DNA from: Salibacterium lacus
Lineage (GTDB): Bacteria; Bacillota; Bacilli; Bacillales; Marinococcaceae
Assembly: GCF_042684865.1 (NCBI RefSeq)
Contig: NZ_JBHUML010000005.1
Location: forward strand, 124,001-188,000
Length of the DNA stretch: 64,000 bases
Reading direction: 5' to 3'
The notes under the pieces are model-generated. The model was not told the DNA's origin. It did not search any database and worked only from the letters and a program-made list of their open reading frames with translations. Position 1 is the first letter of the stretch. Each line of letters starts with the position of its first letter. A program made the translations under genes and the position numbers. Positions 35,380 through 44,478 of this stretch are shown in pieces.

Positions 35380-35670
35380 CTAAAGTGCTTTATGGGTGGA
35401 TCATAATGACGTTTGAGGGGGAGCTGGAACCTCTAAAGTGCTTTAGGGACTATTCATAACGACGTTTTAAAGGCGGCGCGAACCTTTAAAGTGCTTTAGG
35501 GACTTTTCCTCCCCCTTTTCACGCAGCGGCACGAGCTCCAGGTTACGTTTGGCCGTTCATTTTCCCGCTGAACGTAACGTAGAATCGCTCATGATGACGT
35601 TTAACAGGGCGCCGGCCCCCCTAAAGTGCTCTGGGAAGCTTTTTTAACGACGTTTGACCGCCTCCCCGCT
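35380..35670. repeat. Family B array (TAAAGTGCTTT / ACGTTT modules)
   Basis: Three ~55-base units run TAAAGTGCTTTA ... TCATAACGACGTTT ... GAACCT. A palindromic block, GGTTACGTTT ... GAACGTAAC (35551-35580), and one further ACGTTT/CTAAAGTGC unit follow. The layout matches the 188-bp tandem repeat at 38614-39160. Confidence 0.7.
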
Positions 35671-35734
35671 CCCTAAACGCAACAAACCTCGGACCCGTCC
35701 TGGATTTTCCATGCACCGCCGTCTCCCCTCGTTC

Positions 35735-36625
35735 TTAAAAAGAGGAGAAAAAATCATGGAGAAAGTCGAAGAAAATTCGTTCCGTCGGCAGAAGCTCCCG
35801 TTCCTTCGGTGTGATCAGACCAACGGTGCGCGTGACATCCGGGTTTCGGATTTTCTTTTTCACGGTATAGCGCGGCGTTGTATCCACCAGGGTGACTTCC
35901 GGTATCAACGCTATGCCAAGGCCCGCCGATACCAGCCCTTTTAACGCATCCACATCATCCCCTTCAAAGGCCGTCTTCGGTTCAAATCCCTGTTTCCGGC
36001 ACGCTTCAATCACCAATTCCCGGAAATGCATCCCTTCCGGAAGCAGGATAAACGATTCTTCCCGCAGCTGATGCAGCGTGACATGCGGTTCGTCGGCAAG
36101 AACGTGATCCTGAGGAAGCAACGCTATCACATTTTCGGTGAACAGCACGTGTCCGTAAACGTGGTCATGGTCCTCAGGAACCGGAGCAAGCAGTCCCATA
36201 TTGAATTCGCCGCTCATCACTTCTTCAATCACATCATAGTAAACATTCTGCTTCAAATGGAAGTTGGCATCCGGATAGGTTTGGCGGAACGAGGAGATCG
36301 CGGTCGGAAGCGTATACGCCGCCATGCTGATCGGATACGTGATCCGGATGGTTCCGCGGTGCGGATGCAGGTATTCCTGCACTTCCTGCGTCGCGTTTTC
36401 CAGCATCTGAATCGACTTTTTGGAGCTTTCCAGAAACACTCTTCCCACCGGTGTTAAACGCACCCGTCTTCCCTGCCGGACAAACAAATCAACACCAAGT
36501 TCCGCTTCGAGATTTCCGATCTGGCGGCTCACCGCAGACTGCGCAACATGCAGTTCTTCGGCAGCTTCTGTAATATGTTCCCGTTTGGCTACTTCCATAA
36601 AATATTTCAACTGTCGTATTTCCAC
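35735..36625 (-). CDS. LysR-family regulator, GltC-like
   Basis: 296 residues. The GTG at 36625 has GGAGAG 7 bases upstream and gives the canonical start VEIRQLKYFMEVAKREHITEAAEEL; an ATG six codons earlier is possible. N-terminal HTH (VAQSAVSRQIGNLEAELGVDLF), then a substrate-binding domain that ends at the usual length. GltC-like regulators control glutamate synthesis, and a glutamate dehydrogenase gene lies nearby, so a role in glutamate metabolism is plausible. The two genes face away from each other with a small gene between. Confidence 0.87.
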   Translation of the reverse strand: MEIRQLKYFMEVAKREHITEAAEELHVAQSAVSRQIGNLEAELGVDLFVRQGRRVRLTPVGRVFLESSKKSIQMLENATQEVQEYLHPHRGTIRITYPISMAAYTLPTAISSFRQTYPDANFHLKQNVYYDVIEEVMSGEFNMGLLAPVPEDHDHVYGHVLFTENVIALLPQDHVLADEPHVTLHQLREESFILLPEGMHFRELVIEACRKQGFEPKTAFEGDDVDALKGLVSAGLGIALIPEVTLVDTTPRYTVKKKIRNPDVTRTVGLITPKERELLPTERIFFDFLHDFFSSF

Positions 36626-36770
36626 GTTGGACTCTCCGTTCATCGCATTTTGATATAGGTTCTATCTTTTATTTATATTGATTAGAACAATCCTGCTCTT
36701 TTACAATACACCTGAATCGTTTCCTTTACAATGATTCAACATAGTACTGTCTGGGAAAGGAGAAATTCTT

Positions 36771-36938
36771 GTGAACAAAGCATCCTGGAAATTATGGCAG
36801 AAAGAGGTCATACGAGAAGATTACACGAAACCGGAGATGTCGGAGTCCCTCCGCAGAAAACGGATAGAACAGGTAAACCGGAAATACGGGACGAACCATG
36901 TGCGTCCTGTGGCTCAACCCGCATCTGACAACCAGTAA
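36771..36938 (+). CDS. Small basic protein of unknown function
   Basis: 55 residues, GTG start with AAAGGAG 8 bases upstream. It begins MNKASWKLWQKEVIREDYTK and continues EMSESLRRKRIEQVNRKYGT. It is charged, without a membrane span or known motif. The good ribosome site and compact, biased composition argue that it is real. It sits between the LysR gene and gdhA. Confidence 0.6.
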   Translation: MNKASWKLWQKEVIREDYTKPEMSESLRRKRIEQVNRKYGTNHVRPVAQPASDNQ

Positions 36939-37138
36939 TCCCCCCCTCCTAAGCCGGCCGGCTGTCTATTACATACATCCCCCATTCCCTTTATTTCATT
37001 CTTATCTCATAAAAGCATGAAACCAATCTCTACTTCGTATTGTTTTGATTGAGCTATTACGTATAAAATACTTTGTAACAGATTTTTCAGAATAAACACA
37101 TTAAACTGTCTGTGTTGAAGAGAGGTTGGGATAGTGAC

Positions 37139-38521
37139 ATGGTGACTGCCGTAAATACGACGCAGACTGACATAAACCGTGCACAGCAATACGTAGACAA
37201 TGTATTTGACACCGTGACAAAACGTAATCCAAATGAAAATGAATTCCACCAGGCCGTGCGTGAAATCGTTGATTCTCTCGTTCCAGTCCTTGCTGCCAAC
37301 CCGGCATATATGGACCATGGAATCCTCGAACGAATGGTGGAACCCGAACGAACGATTTCCTTCCAGGTTCCCTGGGTCGATGATCAGGGGAATGTGATGG
37401 TCAACCGCGGATTCCGGGTGCAGTTTAACAGCGCGATCGGGCCGTACAAAGGGGGTCTGCGTTTCCATCCGACCGTAAACGCCAGCATCATTAAGTTTCT
37501 CGGCTTCGAACAGATTTTCAAAAACGCCCTGACATCTCAGCCGATCGGCGGCGGTAAGGGCGGATCTGATTTTGATCCAAAAGGAAAATCGGACGCCGAA
37601 ATCATGCGCTTCTGCCAAAGCTTCATGACCGAACTGTCCCGTCATATCGGTCCGGATACAGACGTACCGGCCGGCGATATCGGCGTCGGACCCAAAGAAA
37701 TCGGGTATATGTTCGGGCAGTACAAAAAGCTCCGCGGGCGTTTTGAAGCCGGCGCGCTGACCGGGAAAGGACTGCCGTACGGCGGAAGTATCGGCCGGAC
37801 AGAAGCCACCGGCTACGGCACGGTCTATTTCATGCAGGAGATGCTCAAAGATAACGGACTATCCTTTGAGGGACAGACCGTCGTTGTATCCGGTTCGGGA
37901 AATGTATCGATCTATGCGATGGAAAAAGCGGCTCAGCTCGGGGCATACGTTGTGGCATGCAGCGATTCAAACGGGTACATTTATGATCCCGGCGGCATTG
38001 ACCTGCAGACCGTCCGGGACATCAAAGAAGAGCGGAAAGAAAGCCTCGCCGAGTACGTGAACGAACATCCCGATGCCGAATTCGGAGAAACAGGATCCGG
38101 CATATGGTCTCTCCCCTGTGACATCGCCCTGCCGTGTGCGACCCAGAATGAACTGGATGAAACAGCGGCGAAGCTTTTATCCGCGAACAACGTAAAAGCA
38201 GTGGGAGAAGGAGCAAACATGCCCTGTACGCTGGATGCCGTTCATGTTTTCCAGGATAATGATGTATTATACGGACCAGCCAAAGCTGTCAACGCAGGCG
38301 GCGTCGCTGTATCCGCCCTCGAAATGGCCCAGAACAGCACAAGGCTTTCCTGGACATTTGAAGAAGTAGATGAAAAGTTACAGGATATCATGAAAACCAT
38401 CTATCAAAACAGCGTGGAGGCTGCGGAGAGATACGGTCAATCCGGGAATCTGGCCGCCGGTGCCAACATCGCCGGCTTTCTCAAAGTCGCCGGCGCCATG
38501 GTAGACCAAGGGGTCGTTTAA
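37139..38521 (+). CDS. gdhA: NADP-type glutamate dehydrogenase, copy 1
   Basis: 460 residues of the hexameric GDH family: PERTISFQVPWVDDQGN, FRVQFNSAIGPYKGGLRFHP, the catalytic-Lys segment QPIGGGKGGSDFDPKGKS, PAGDIGVGPKEIGYMFGQYK and the Rossmann motif VVVSGSGNVSIYA. It makes glutamate from 2-oxoglutarate and ammonium (or the reverse). The ATG has only a distant AGAGAGG about 13 bases upstream, exactly as in copy 2. It is a close paralogue of 40113-41492. Glutamate is also a common compatible solute in salt-tolerant bacilli. Confidence 0.93.
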   Translation: MVTAVNTTQTDINRAQQYVDNVFDTVTKRNPNENEFHQAVREIVDSLVPVLAANPAYMDHGILERMVEPERTISFQVPWVDDQGNVMVNRGFRVQFNSAIGPYKGGLRFHPTVNASIIKFLGFEQIFKNALTSQPIGGGKGGSDFDPKGKSDAEIMRFCQSFMTELSRHIGPDTDVPAGDIGVGPKEIGYMFGQYKKLRGRFEAGALTGKGLPYGGSIGRTEATGYGTVYFMQEMLKDNGLSFEGQTVVVSGSGNVSIYAMEKAAQLGAYVVACSDSNGYIYDPGGIDLQTVRDIKEERKESLAEYVNEHPDAEFGETGSGIWSLPCDIALPCATQNELDETAAKLLSANNVKAVGEGANMPCTLDAVHVFQDNDVLYGPAKAVNAGGVAVSALEMAQNSTRLSWTFEEVDEKLQDIMKTIYQNSVEAAERYGQSGNLAAGANIAGFLKVAGAMVDQGVV

Positions 38522-38538
38522 TATTCAGGAGCATACAA

Positions 38539-38577
38539 TAAAGCCGGATGTCTATTTGATAGACATCCGGCTTTATG
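38539..38577. terminator. Long perfect hairpin after gdhA copy 1
   Basis: ATAAAGCCGGATGTCTA and its complement around a 5-nt loop form a stem of about 16 bp. The T-run is weak, so it may act as a stability structure as well as a terminator. Confidence 0.75.
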
Positions 38578-38613
38578 ATGTATGCCGGGAACAGACGGTT
38601 TATTGGCTTTATG

Positions 38614-39160
38614 TTACGTTTATCCGTTCATTTCCCGGCTAAACGTAACCCGGATTCGTTCATGATGACGTTTAGGGGAGTGCGGAACCTTCTAAAGTGC
38701 CTCATGCAACATGCCCAACGACGTTTGAAAGCCTGCGTTACCCCCTAAAGTGCTTTATGGACTATTCCTCTCCCTTTTCACGCAGCGGCCAAAGCCCCGG
38801 GTTACGTTTATCCCTTCATTTCCCGGCTAAACGTAACTCGGATTCGTTCATGATGACGTTTAGGGGAATGCGGAACCTTCTAAAGTGCCTCATGCAACAT
38901 GCCCAACGACGTTTGAAAGCCTGCGTTACCCCCTAAAGTGCTTTATGGACTATTCCTCTCCCTTTTCACGCAGCCGCCCGAGCCCCGGGTTACGTTTATC
39001 CCTTCATTTCCCGGCTAAACGTAACTCGGATTCGTTCATGATGACGTTTAGGGGAATGCGGAACCCTCTAAAGTGCTTTGGGAATCTTTCCTGATGACGT
39101 TTAGGGGGACGATGGATCCTCTGAAGTGCCTTATGACCCATTCCCAACAAACGTGCGTCC
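38614..39160. repeat. 188-bp tandem repeat (family B), two full copies and a partial third
   Basis: TTACGTTTATCC begins at 38614, 38802 and 38990, exactly 188 bases apart. Each copy has the palindrome TTACGTTTATC ... GGCTAAACGTAAC, then TTCATGATGACGTTTAGGGG, CGGAACC, CTAAAGTGCC, AACGACGTTTGAAAGC, CCCCTAAAGTGC and a spacer. Copies 1 and 2 are nearly identical. The third fades into related single modules to about 39160. It occupies nearly all of the gap between gdhA copy 1 and the TatD gene. Confidence 0.9.
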
Positions 39161-39204
39161 CCCTGCTTTCCACACAACCTGAAAGCAACAAACGCCTCCA
39201 TTTT

Positions 39205-39969
39205 CTACATACCGCCGTACATCCGCTCTGCGTTCTTCTGCGTGCGCGCCGCCAGATCTGCTTCCTTTTCCCCTGTTATACCGGCAAGCGTCGTGATTAC
39301 ATCATGGAGCAGCTCCGGTGTGGTTTCCGTTCCGGCAAACGGGCCCTGGAACGGCCACGGACCGTCGGTTTCGACAAGCAGCTGGCCGGGCGGTACCACG
39401 GCCGCGAGCCGCTGGTCCCGTTCCCGGTAACAGACTTCGGGTGTGACCGACACCATATATCCTGCCTTCGTGATACGTGCCACTACGTCTTCCGGTGCTT
39501 TCAGCCAGTGAAAGTGGGCGGAGACAGACGGCGCTTCCCGGCGCAGAATCTCAAACACGATTGCTGCTTTGTCATGCACCGCGTGCAGCGCAGCCGGCAG
39601 TTTCAACTCCCGCGCGATAAGCAGGCACTCCACGAAAAATTCCTCATATGCTTCGAGCGGCGACAGCAGATACTCAAGCTCATAATGCGGCAGCCCGATT
39701 TCGCCGATGCAGGCGATGTGCTCCCGCTCGAGCTTCACGAGACGCTTCCACTCTTCCCACTCCGACGTCTCAGGCAGCGGCTGTTCCGGATGAAACCCGC
39801 ACCCCGCCCTGACAAAATCCGGATAACGCTCCTTGATTTCGAGCGTCCTGTACGACGAGGCGAGGTCGTTGGACACCGCGGTTACCTGCTCCACACCGGC
39901 TTCGCGCCATCGTTTTATCCGTTCTTCCAGGTTATCGTACTGTTCCAAATGAATATGCGCATCAAACAC
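39205..39969 (-). CDS. TatD-family metal-dependent hydrolase
   Basis: 254 residues. The GTG at 39969 has AGGAGG 8 bases upstream and gives the expected start VFDAHIHLEQ. Amidohydrolase-fold metal motifs: DAHIH, CIGEIGLPHYE, LHAVHD, SAHFHW and VETDGPWPF. The family includes 3'-5' DNA exonucleases and related hydrolases. It is convergent with gdhA copy 1 and divergent from copy 2. Confidence 0.85.
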   Translation of the reverse strand: MFDAHIHLEQYDNLEERIKRWREAGVEQVTAVSNDLASSYRTLEIKERYPDFVRAGCGFHPEQPLPETSEWEEWKRLVKLEREHIACIGEIGLPHYELEYLLSPLEAYEEFFVECLLIARELKLPAALHAVHDKAAIVFEILRREAPSVSAHFHWLKAPEDVVARITKAGYMVSVTPEVCYRERDQRLAAVVPPGQLLVETDGPWPFQGPFAGTETTPELLHDVITTLAGITGEKEADLAARTQKNAERMYGGM

Positions 39970-40112
39970 GACTCCCGCCTCCTGTTTCTTTTTTATACTC
40001 CGTATTCCCTCTGCGGTCCACTGCAAACCCTTCCCGCTGTGTTTTTCACCGAAACAGAGAGGGTATCATTCCTCTGGCAGCACAACTTTCAACAGAGAGG
40101 CTGGAATCAATC

Positions 40113-41492
40113 ATGACAACCACCCATACAGAAAAAAACGAACAAACCGAAGCCGGTGCCTACATAGACCGCGTGTATCAGCAGGTGGTCGAACGCAACC
40201 CGGGCGAAGATGAATTCCATCAGGCCGTGCGGGAGATTTTCGATGCGTTGGAACCTGTGTTTGAAGCCCATCCGATGTACAGGAAGGAAAATATTCTCGA
40301 GCGGATGGTCGAGCCGGAGCGGATGATCACCTTCCGTGTCCCGTGGGTCGACGATGAGGGGTCCGTGCACATCAGCCGCGGGTTCCGCGTGCAGTTCAAC
40401 AGCGCCCTCGGGCCGTACAAAGGCGGCACACGCTTTCATCCATCGGTGAACGCCGGAACGATTAAATTTCTCGGATTCGAACAGATTTTGAAAAATGCTT
40501 TGACGGAGCAGCCGATCGGCGGCGGTAAGGGCGGGTCTGATTTTGATCCAAAAGGAAAATCGGACGCTGAAATCATGCGGTTCTGCCAGAGTTTTATAAA
40601 TGAACTGCATCGCCATATCGGTCCGGATACCGACATTCCGGCCGGTGACATTGGTGTTGGTCCGAAGGAAATCGGCTATATGTTCGGTGAGTACAAAAAA
40701 CTGCGCGGCCGCTTTGAATCCGGCGCTTTCACGGGCAAAGCGATCGAGCACGGCGGTATTCTCGGCCGCACGGAAGCTACCGGGTACGGCGCCGTTTATT
40801 TTATGAAAGAGATGCTGAAAGATTACGGGCAGTCGTTTGAGAATCAAACCGTCGTCGTGTCGGGTGCGGGTAACGTCTCGATCCACGCGATGGAAAAAGC
40901 GGCCGAGCTCGGCGCGCACGTCGTGGCGTGCAGTGATTCGCGCGGGTTCATTTACGACAAAAACGGCATAAATATCGAAACGGTGCGGGACGTGAAACAG
41001 AGGCAGGGAAACAGTTTGTCCGCCTACACCGCCTATCATCCGGATGCCGAGCATCACGACAATCCGTCCGCTATCTGGCAGACAGCCTGCGACATCGCCC
41101 TGCCCTGCGCGACGCAGAATGAAATCAGCGAAGAAGCAGCGAAGACGTTAACGGCGAACAACGTCAAAGCGGTCGGGGAAGGCGCGAATATGCCGTCCAC
41201 CCTGCAGGCGATCCGCACGTTCCAGGAGGCGGGCGTCCTGTTTGCTCCGGCCAAAGCCGTCAACGCAGGCGGTGTCGCTGTATCCGCTCTCGAAATGGCC
41301 CAGAACAGCAGCCGTCTGGCATGGACCTTCCAGGAGGTCGACGACAAATTACAGGACATTATGAAAACCATCTACCAGAACAGCACCCAGGCCGCCCAGT
41401 CCTACGACCGTTCCGGCGACCTGGCCTCCGGCGCCAACATCGCCGGCTTCATCAAAACAGCCGACGCGATGATCAAGCAGGGGATCGTATAA
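40113..41492 (+). CDS. gdhA: NADP-type glutamate dehydrogenase, copy 2
   Basis: 459 residues with the same motifs as copy 1 (QPIGGGKGGSDFDPKGKS; PAGDIGVGPKEIGYMFGEYK; VVVSGAGNVSIHA). It aligns along its whole length with copy 1 and ends the same way (AGAMVDQGVV in copy 1, ADAMIKQGIV here). The leader AGAGAGGCTGGA before the ATG resembles copy 1. It is the more acidic-leaning, GC-richer copy. The pair could be differently regulated isozymes. Followed by a strong terminator. Confidence 0.93.
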   Translation: MTTTHTEKNEQTEAGAYIDRVYQQVVERNPGEDEFHQAVREIFDALEPVFEAHPMYRKENILERMVEPERMITFRVPWVDDEGSVHISRGFRVQFNSALGPYKGGTRFHPSVNAGTIKFLGFEQILKNALTEQPIGGGKGGSDFDPKGKSDAEIMRFCQSFINELHRHIGPDTDIPAGDIGVGPKEIGYMFGEYKKLRGRFESGAFTGKAIEHGGILGRTEATGYGAVYFMKEMLKDYGQSFENQTVVVSGAGNVSIHAMEKAAELGAHVVACSDSRGFIYDKNGINIETVRDVKQRQGNSLSAYTAYHPDAEHHDNPSAIWQTACDIALPCATQNEISEEAAKTLTANNVKAVGEGANMPSTLQAIRTFQEAGVLFAPAKAVNAGGVAVSALEMAQNSSRLAWTFQEVDDKLQDIMKTIYQNSTQAAQSYDRSGDLASGANIAGFIKTADAMIKQGIV

Positions 41493-41501
41493 TAGAAATG
41501 T

Positions 41502-41531
41502 AAAAAAACGGAGCCCGGGCTCCGTTTTTTT
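41502..41531. terminator. Bidirectional terminator of gdhA copy 2
   Basis: AAAAAAACGGAGCCC and GGGCTCCGTTTTTTT form a fully palindromic hairpin. Confidence 0.92.
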
Positions 41532-41550
41532 GTATGCAGCTGCCGGCCTC

Positions 41551-41676
41551 GGCCCGTATTTTCTGGAATTCAGCATGTATTGCTGCGGGGTTGGCATGTA
41601 TCGCGGCCGATTTGGCATGTATTCGACACTACTCCGCCTGTATACAGCACCATTTGGCTGGTAATGCGCTCCCGGC
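41551..41676. repeat. 21-nt iteron array, family A locus 2 (6 units)
   Basis: Units start at 41551, 41572, 41593, 41614, 41635 and 41656, every one exactly 21 bases. Cores: GGCCCGTA, AGCATGTA, GGCATGTA, GGCATGTA, CGCCTGTA, GGCTGGTA. Units 3-5 are almost identical in their variable parts to the arrays at 45141 and 45543. The array starts 20 bases after a terminator. The rest of the gap to 41798 shows nothing I can name. Confidence 0.88.
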
Positions 41677-41798
41677 ACCGACAGTTTTGTCTGTTATGCC
41701 GAACTACTTCGTGGATGTCTTTTCCTTTTATTATAGACGCACGGATGCAAAGAAAATATGAATAATTGGTTGAAATGCAGCGACTTCAGAGAAGTTGA

Positions 41799-42992
41799 TT
41801 ATCCATGAGATTCCTTACTTGTTTCCGGGTAAGAAGAGGAGCGTTTGGTCCATTTTAAGGATAAGAGATAAGTGAGAATTAATATCCCATAAATGGAGGA
41901 TGTTATCAGATAAATGGTTTGATATGACGTCGCCGCCGCCACCACGCCAAGCACCAGGGATCCTCCCCCAATGCCAAGGTCAAAGAAGTTGAAAAATGAA
42001 GCCATCGCATTTTCATGTTCCCGATCCCCTACCAGATCCAAGCACCAGGTTTGGATAGCCGGGAAGATGGCGCCAAATCCAAATCCATAACACACCGCGG
42101 CAACGAGGATCACCACGGTATTGGTTGTGACATAGAGCATCGTTAATCCGGCCATGGCCAAGAGCGCCCCGGGTACGAGAATCACGGGGGGACCGTAGCG
42201 GTCGAACAATTTCCCCGATACGAGACGGACAAGGAAACCTGCGGCGGCAATTAAAAGGAAAAATACCCCCACATGAGAGAAATCATTTTCTTCCGCATAA
42301 ACCGAAAAGAACGACATGATTCCTCCAGCGGCGAGACCAACCAGGAAAATCAGCAGGGCGGGAAACAACACCCGTTTTTCCACGAACGTAAAGGATACCT
42401 TTTCATGTTTTTCGCCTTGTTGAACGTCCGGATCCCGTTGAATAAAGAGAACCATAAGCATCGTAAGCAGCATGACAGCCATACCGCCGACAAACAGCCA
42501 TTGAAATCCATACAGATTCAGGACACCGATCCCAATCATCGGACCCACGGAGATCGCAACAGTTTCCCCAACTCCAAAATAACCGATTCCTTCTCCGCGA
42601 CGTTCCTTCGGGATGATTTCGGCAGCCATTGTCGTAAAGTAGGTGACGGTTAAGCCAAACCCTGCACCGTGGATCAGACGAATGGTTAACAAGGCATAGA
42701 CCGTGTCGGCCAGATAATAGCCGCCGGTCGAAAGCGCCATGATCAGGAGTCCCAGCATCAGCAGCCATTTTTTATCCATTTGGGCTGCCAACATTCCGGC
42801 GAACGGCCGGACCAATATCGCAGAAAACATGAAAATCCCAGTAACCAACCCAATGTGGGCGGCGTTTCCTCCCAACGCATCTACAAACAACGGCAGGGTG
42901 GGAAGCAGCATTTCAAAGATCATAAACACGAGCGCATTAGCCAGAGTGACAACAATGAAAGAAATGGACCAGATTCGTTTTTGGGCGTTCAT
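41799..42992 (-). CDS. MFS transporter
   Basis: 397 residues, 12 membrane spans. Major facilitator features: LFVDALGGNAAHIGLVTGIFMFSAILVRPFAGMLAAQMDKK (motif A-like loop) and RLIHGAGFGLTVTYFTTMAAEIIPKERRGEGIGYFG. It resembles drug or small-molecule exporters of the YfkF/AraJ-like kind; the substrate is unknown. Its upstream MerR regulator on the same strand may control it, although a terminator separates them. Confidence 0.88.
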   Translation of the reverse strand: MNAQKRIWSISFIVVTLANALVFMIFEMLLPTLPLFVDALGGNAAHIGLVTGIFMFSAILVRPFAGMLAAQMDKKWLLMLGLLIMALSTGGYYLADTVYALLTIRLIHGAGFGLTVTYFTTMAAEIIPKERRGEGIGYFGVGETVAISVGPMIGIGVLNLYGFQWLFVGGMAVMLLTMLMVLFIQRDPDVQQGEKHEKVSFTFVEKRVLFPALLIFLVGLAAGGIMSFFSVYAEENDFSHVGVFFLLIAAAGFLVRLVSGKLFDRYGPPVILVPGALLAMAGLTMLYVTTNTVVILVAAVCYGFGFGAIFPAIQTWCLDLVGDREHENAMASFFNFFDLGIGGGSLVLGVVAAATSYQTIYLITSSIYGILILTYLLSLKWTKRSSSYPETSKESHG

Positions 42993-43191
42993 GATGTTCG
43001 CCTCCTTGTTGTTTTATTATAGGAATAAAGTCATAGTCATGGTTGCGTCGAACGAATACGTAAAACATCTTAAACCTTCCCCTTAGGGTAAGGTCAATAT
43101 TGAAATAACAAATTTTCAGCTGAAAACAGGGACAAGTGATATTACGGCCATACAAACATTCAAAAACGGCTATCGGCTAAATACGGAGAGC

Positions 43192-43228
43192 AAAAAAAGC
43201 CGAACCCTGGACAACAGGGTTCGGCTTC
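43192..43228 (-). terminator. Terminator of the MerR gene
   Basis: Minus strand: AAGCCGAACCCTG, 5-nt loop, CAGGGTTCGGCTT, then TTTTT. Confidence 0.92.
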
Positions 43229-43243
43229 TTCCTACTAAAGTTC

Positions 43244-44086
43244 TCACGTCCGATAAATGGGTGACTCATGAACCGGGAGTTGGATTTCAGTCAGATGATC
43301 GTTCTCATCGTGGGAAATATAATGGTCGACAATGGTTCGTTCGATCGCATCCCCCGCTAGATGCAGGTTATTTTCGCGGAGGTATTCGAATAACGTTTTG
43401 TAGTGTCGGGACGCCTGCTCGTGTTCGCCCCGATACAAAAGCGTCGCATACGTGCCCGCAGGAAAATGAGTGATCAGCTCATTGGGCGCCGTTTCCTTTT
43501 CGAGGTATAAAAAAATCGAGTTATAGGTGCTGGAATCTCCCTGCCGAAGGGCCTGCTGGTCGACCGTTAATCCTACGCCGCCGATAAAAATGGAGGAATG
43601 CAGGCGGGAGAGATTTTCTAATTTTCGAAGAGACAATTCAATCTCGTACTCTGATTGAATATCCTCCATCAACCGGACAATGGGCCGGTCGCCCATGGTT
43701 TTAAGCTGGACCACGCCCAGCTCCCCGGCCGTAACTTTTGTCGCTGCGTGAAGGTCATCCAGCCTGTGCTGAAAACGAAGCTGAATATTTTGGAGCTCCT
43801 GTATTTTCTGTTCGGTGGAAGCTTTTTGGGCTTCCAGCATACTGATCATGCGGTCAATACTTCGATGATCGAAATGATCTTTAATCGTTTTTAACGAAAA
43901 ACCCATGTCTTTCAGATACTGGATGGTATTCAGCTGTTCAAATTGTTCCGTGGAATAATACCGGTAGCCGTTATCCGCATTCACCCAAATAGGTTTCAAT
44001 AGACCCAGATCGTCATAATGGCGCAGGGTTTTGGTACTGACATGATGGATCTTGGCCATCTCTCCAATGGAAAACATGTTTTGCAA
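43244..44086 (-). CDS. MerR-family regulator with GyrI-like effector domain (BmrR type)
   Basis: 280 residues. A TTG start at 44086 has GGAGAGG 8 bases upstream; an ATG three codons later lacks good spacing. N-terminal MerR HTH: FSIGEMAKIHHVSTKTLRHYDDLGLLKP ... NGYRYYSTEQFEQL. A coiled-coil linker and a C-terminal effector-binding domain (about 130-280, HFPAGTYATLLYRGEHEQASRHYKTLFEYL) follow. Such proteins activate efflux genes on binding lipophilic compounds. The MFS gene downstream is the obvious candidate target. Confidence 0.9.
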   Translation of the reverse strand: MQNMFSIGEMAKIHHVSTKTLRHYDDLGLLKPIWVNADNGYRYYSTEQFEQLNTIQYLKDMGFSLKTIKDHFDHRSIDRMISMLEAQKASTEQKIQELQNIQLRFQHRLDDLHAATKVTAGELGVVQLKTMGDRPIVRLMEDIQSEYEIELSLRKLENLSRLHSSIFIGGVGLTVDQQALRQGDSSTYNSIFLYLEKETAPNELITHFPAGTYATLLYRGEHEQASRHYKTLFEYLRENNLHLAGDAIERTIVDHYISHDENDHLTEIQLPVHESPIYRT

Positions 44087-44478
44087 CGAGCACCCTCTCC
44101 TTTGCTGCTATGCCGGGATCAGTAGAAAAATCATCATTGCCCCCGGCTTGTATAGATTGTGGTTGAAAGCAATACTGAAAGCATTTCCCCGTGTGATTTC
44201 CCGGGTCCTTTTTAACCCTGCATGCAGCTTTTATATCTATTTTTGAAAAATAATCCTGTCGAACAAGCAATAACACCAGTCAATTTTCTATCTTTTGGCA
44301 ACGTAAGAAGATGGTTCATGATAGAACAATTCATGAAGAAATTCACGGCAGCCACGGCCAGGCCATGTTGTTTGACGAAAAAAGATGACTTCTCTACAAT
44401 GTTGTTTCAGAAATGATGGAATTGGTTTTCAGATTACTCATGTCCATCATCCAATCATAAGAAAGGAGGGAAATCAAT
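44087..44478. other. 390-base intergenic region with no clear feature
   Basis: It holds the upstream regions of the MerR and DoxX genes. A plus-strand stretch (44314-44390) reads HDRTIHEEIHGSHGQAM before a stop and might be a remnant, but I cannot assign it to a family. No repeat family of this window is present. Confidence 0.5.

Noticed and set aside
38697..39094. Two nearly identical ~70-79-codon frames in the 188-bp repeat
   Set aside because: 188 is not a multiple of three and the frames have no ribosome site; they are a by-product of tandem DNA repetition.
41349..41678. Minus-strand frame with YMPN heptads over array locus 2
   Set aside because: Same effect of a 21-base repeat; it runs antisense into gdhA and has no ribosome site.
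44222..44416. 64-codon plus-strand frame upstream of the DoxX gene
   Set aside because: No ribosome site and no recognisable motif; an overlapping frame looks more peptide-like but also stops early.
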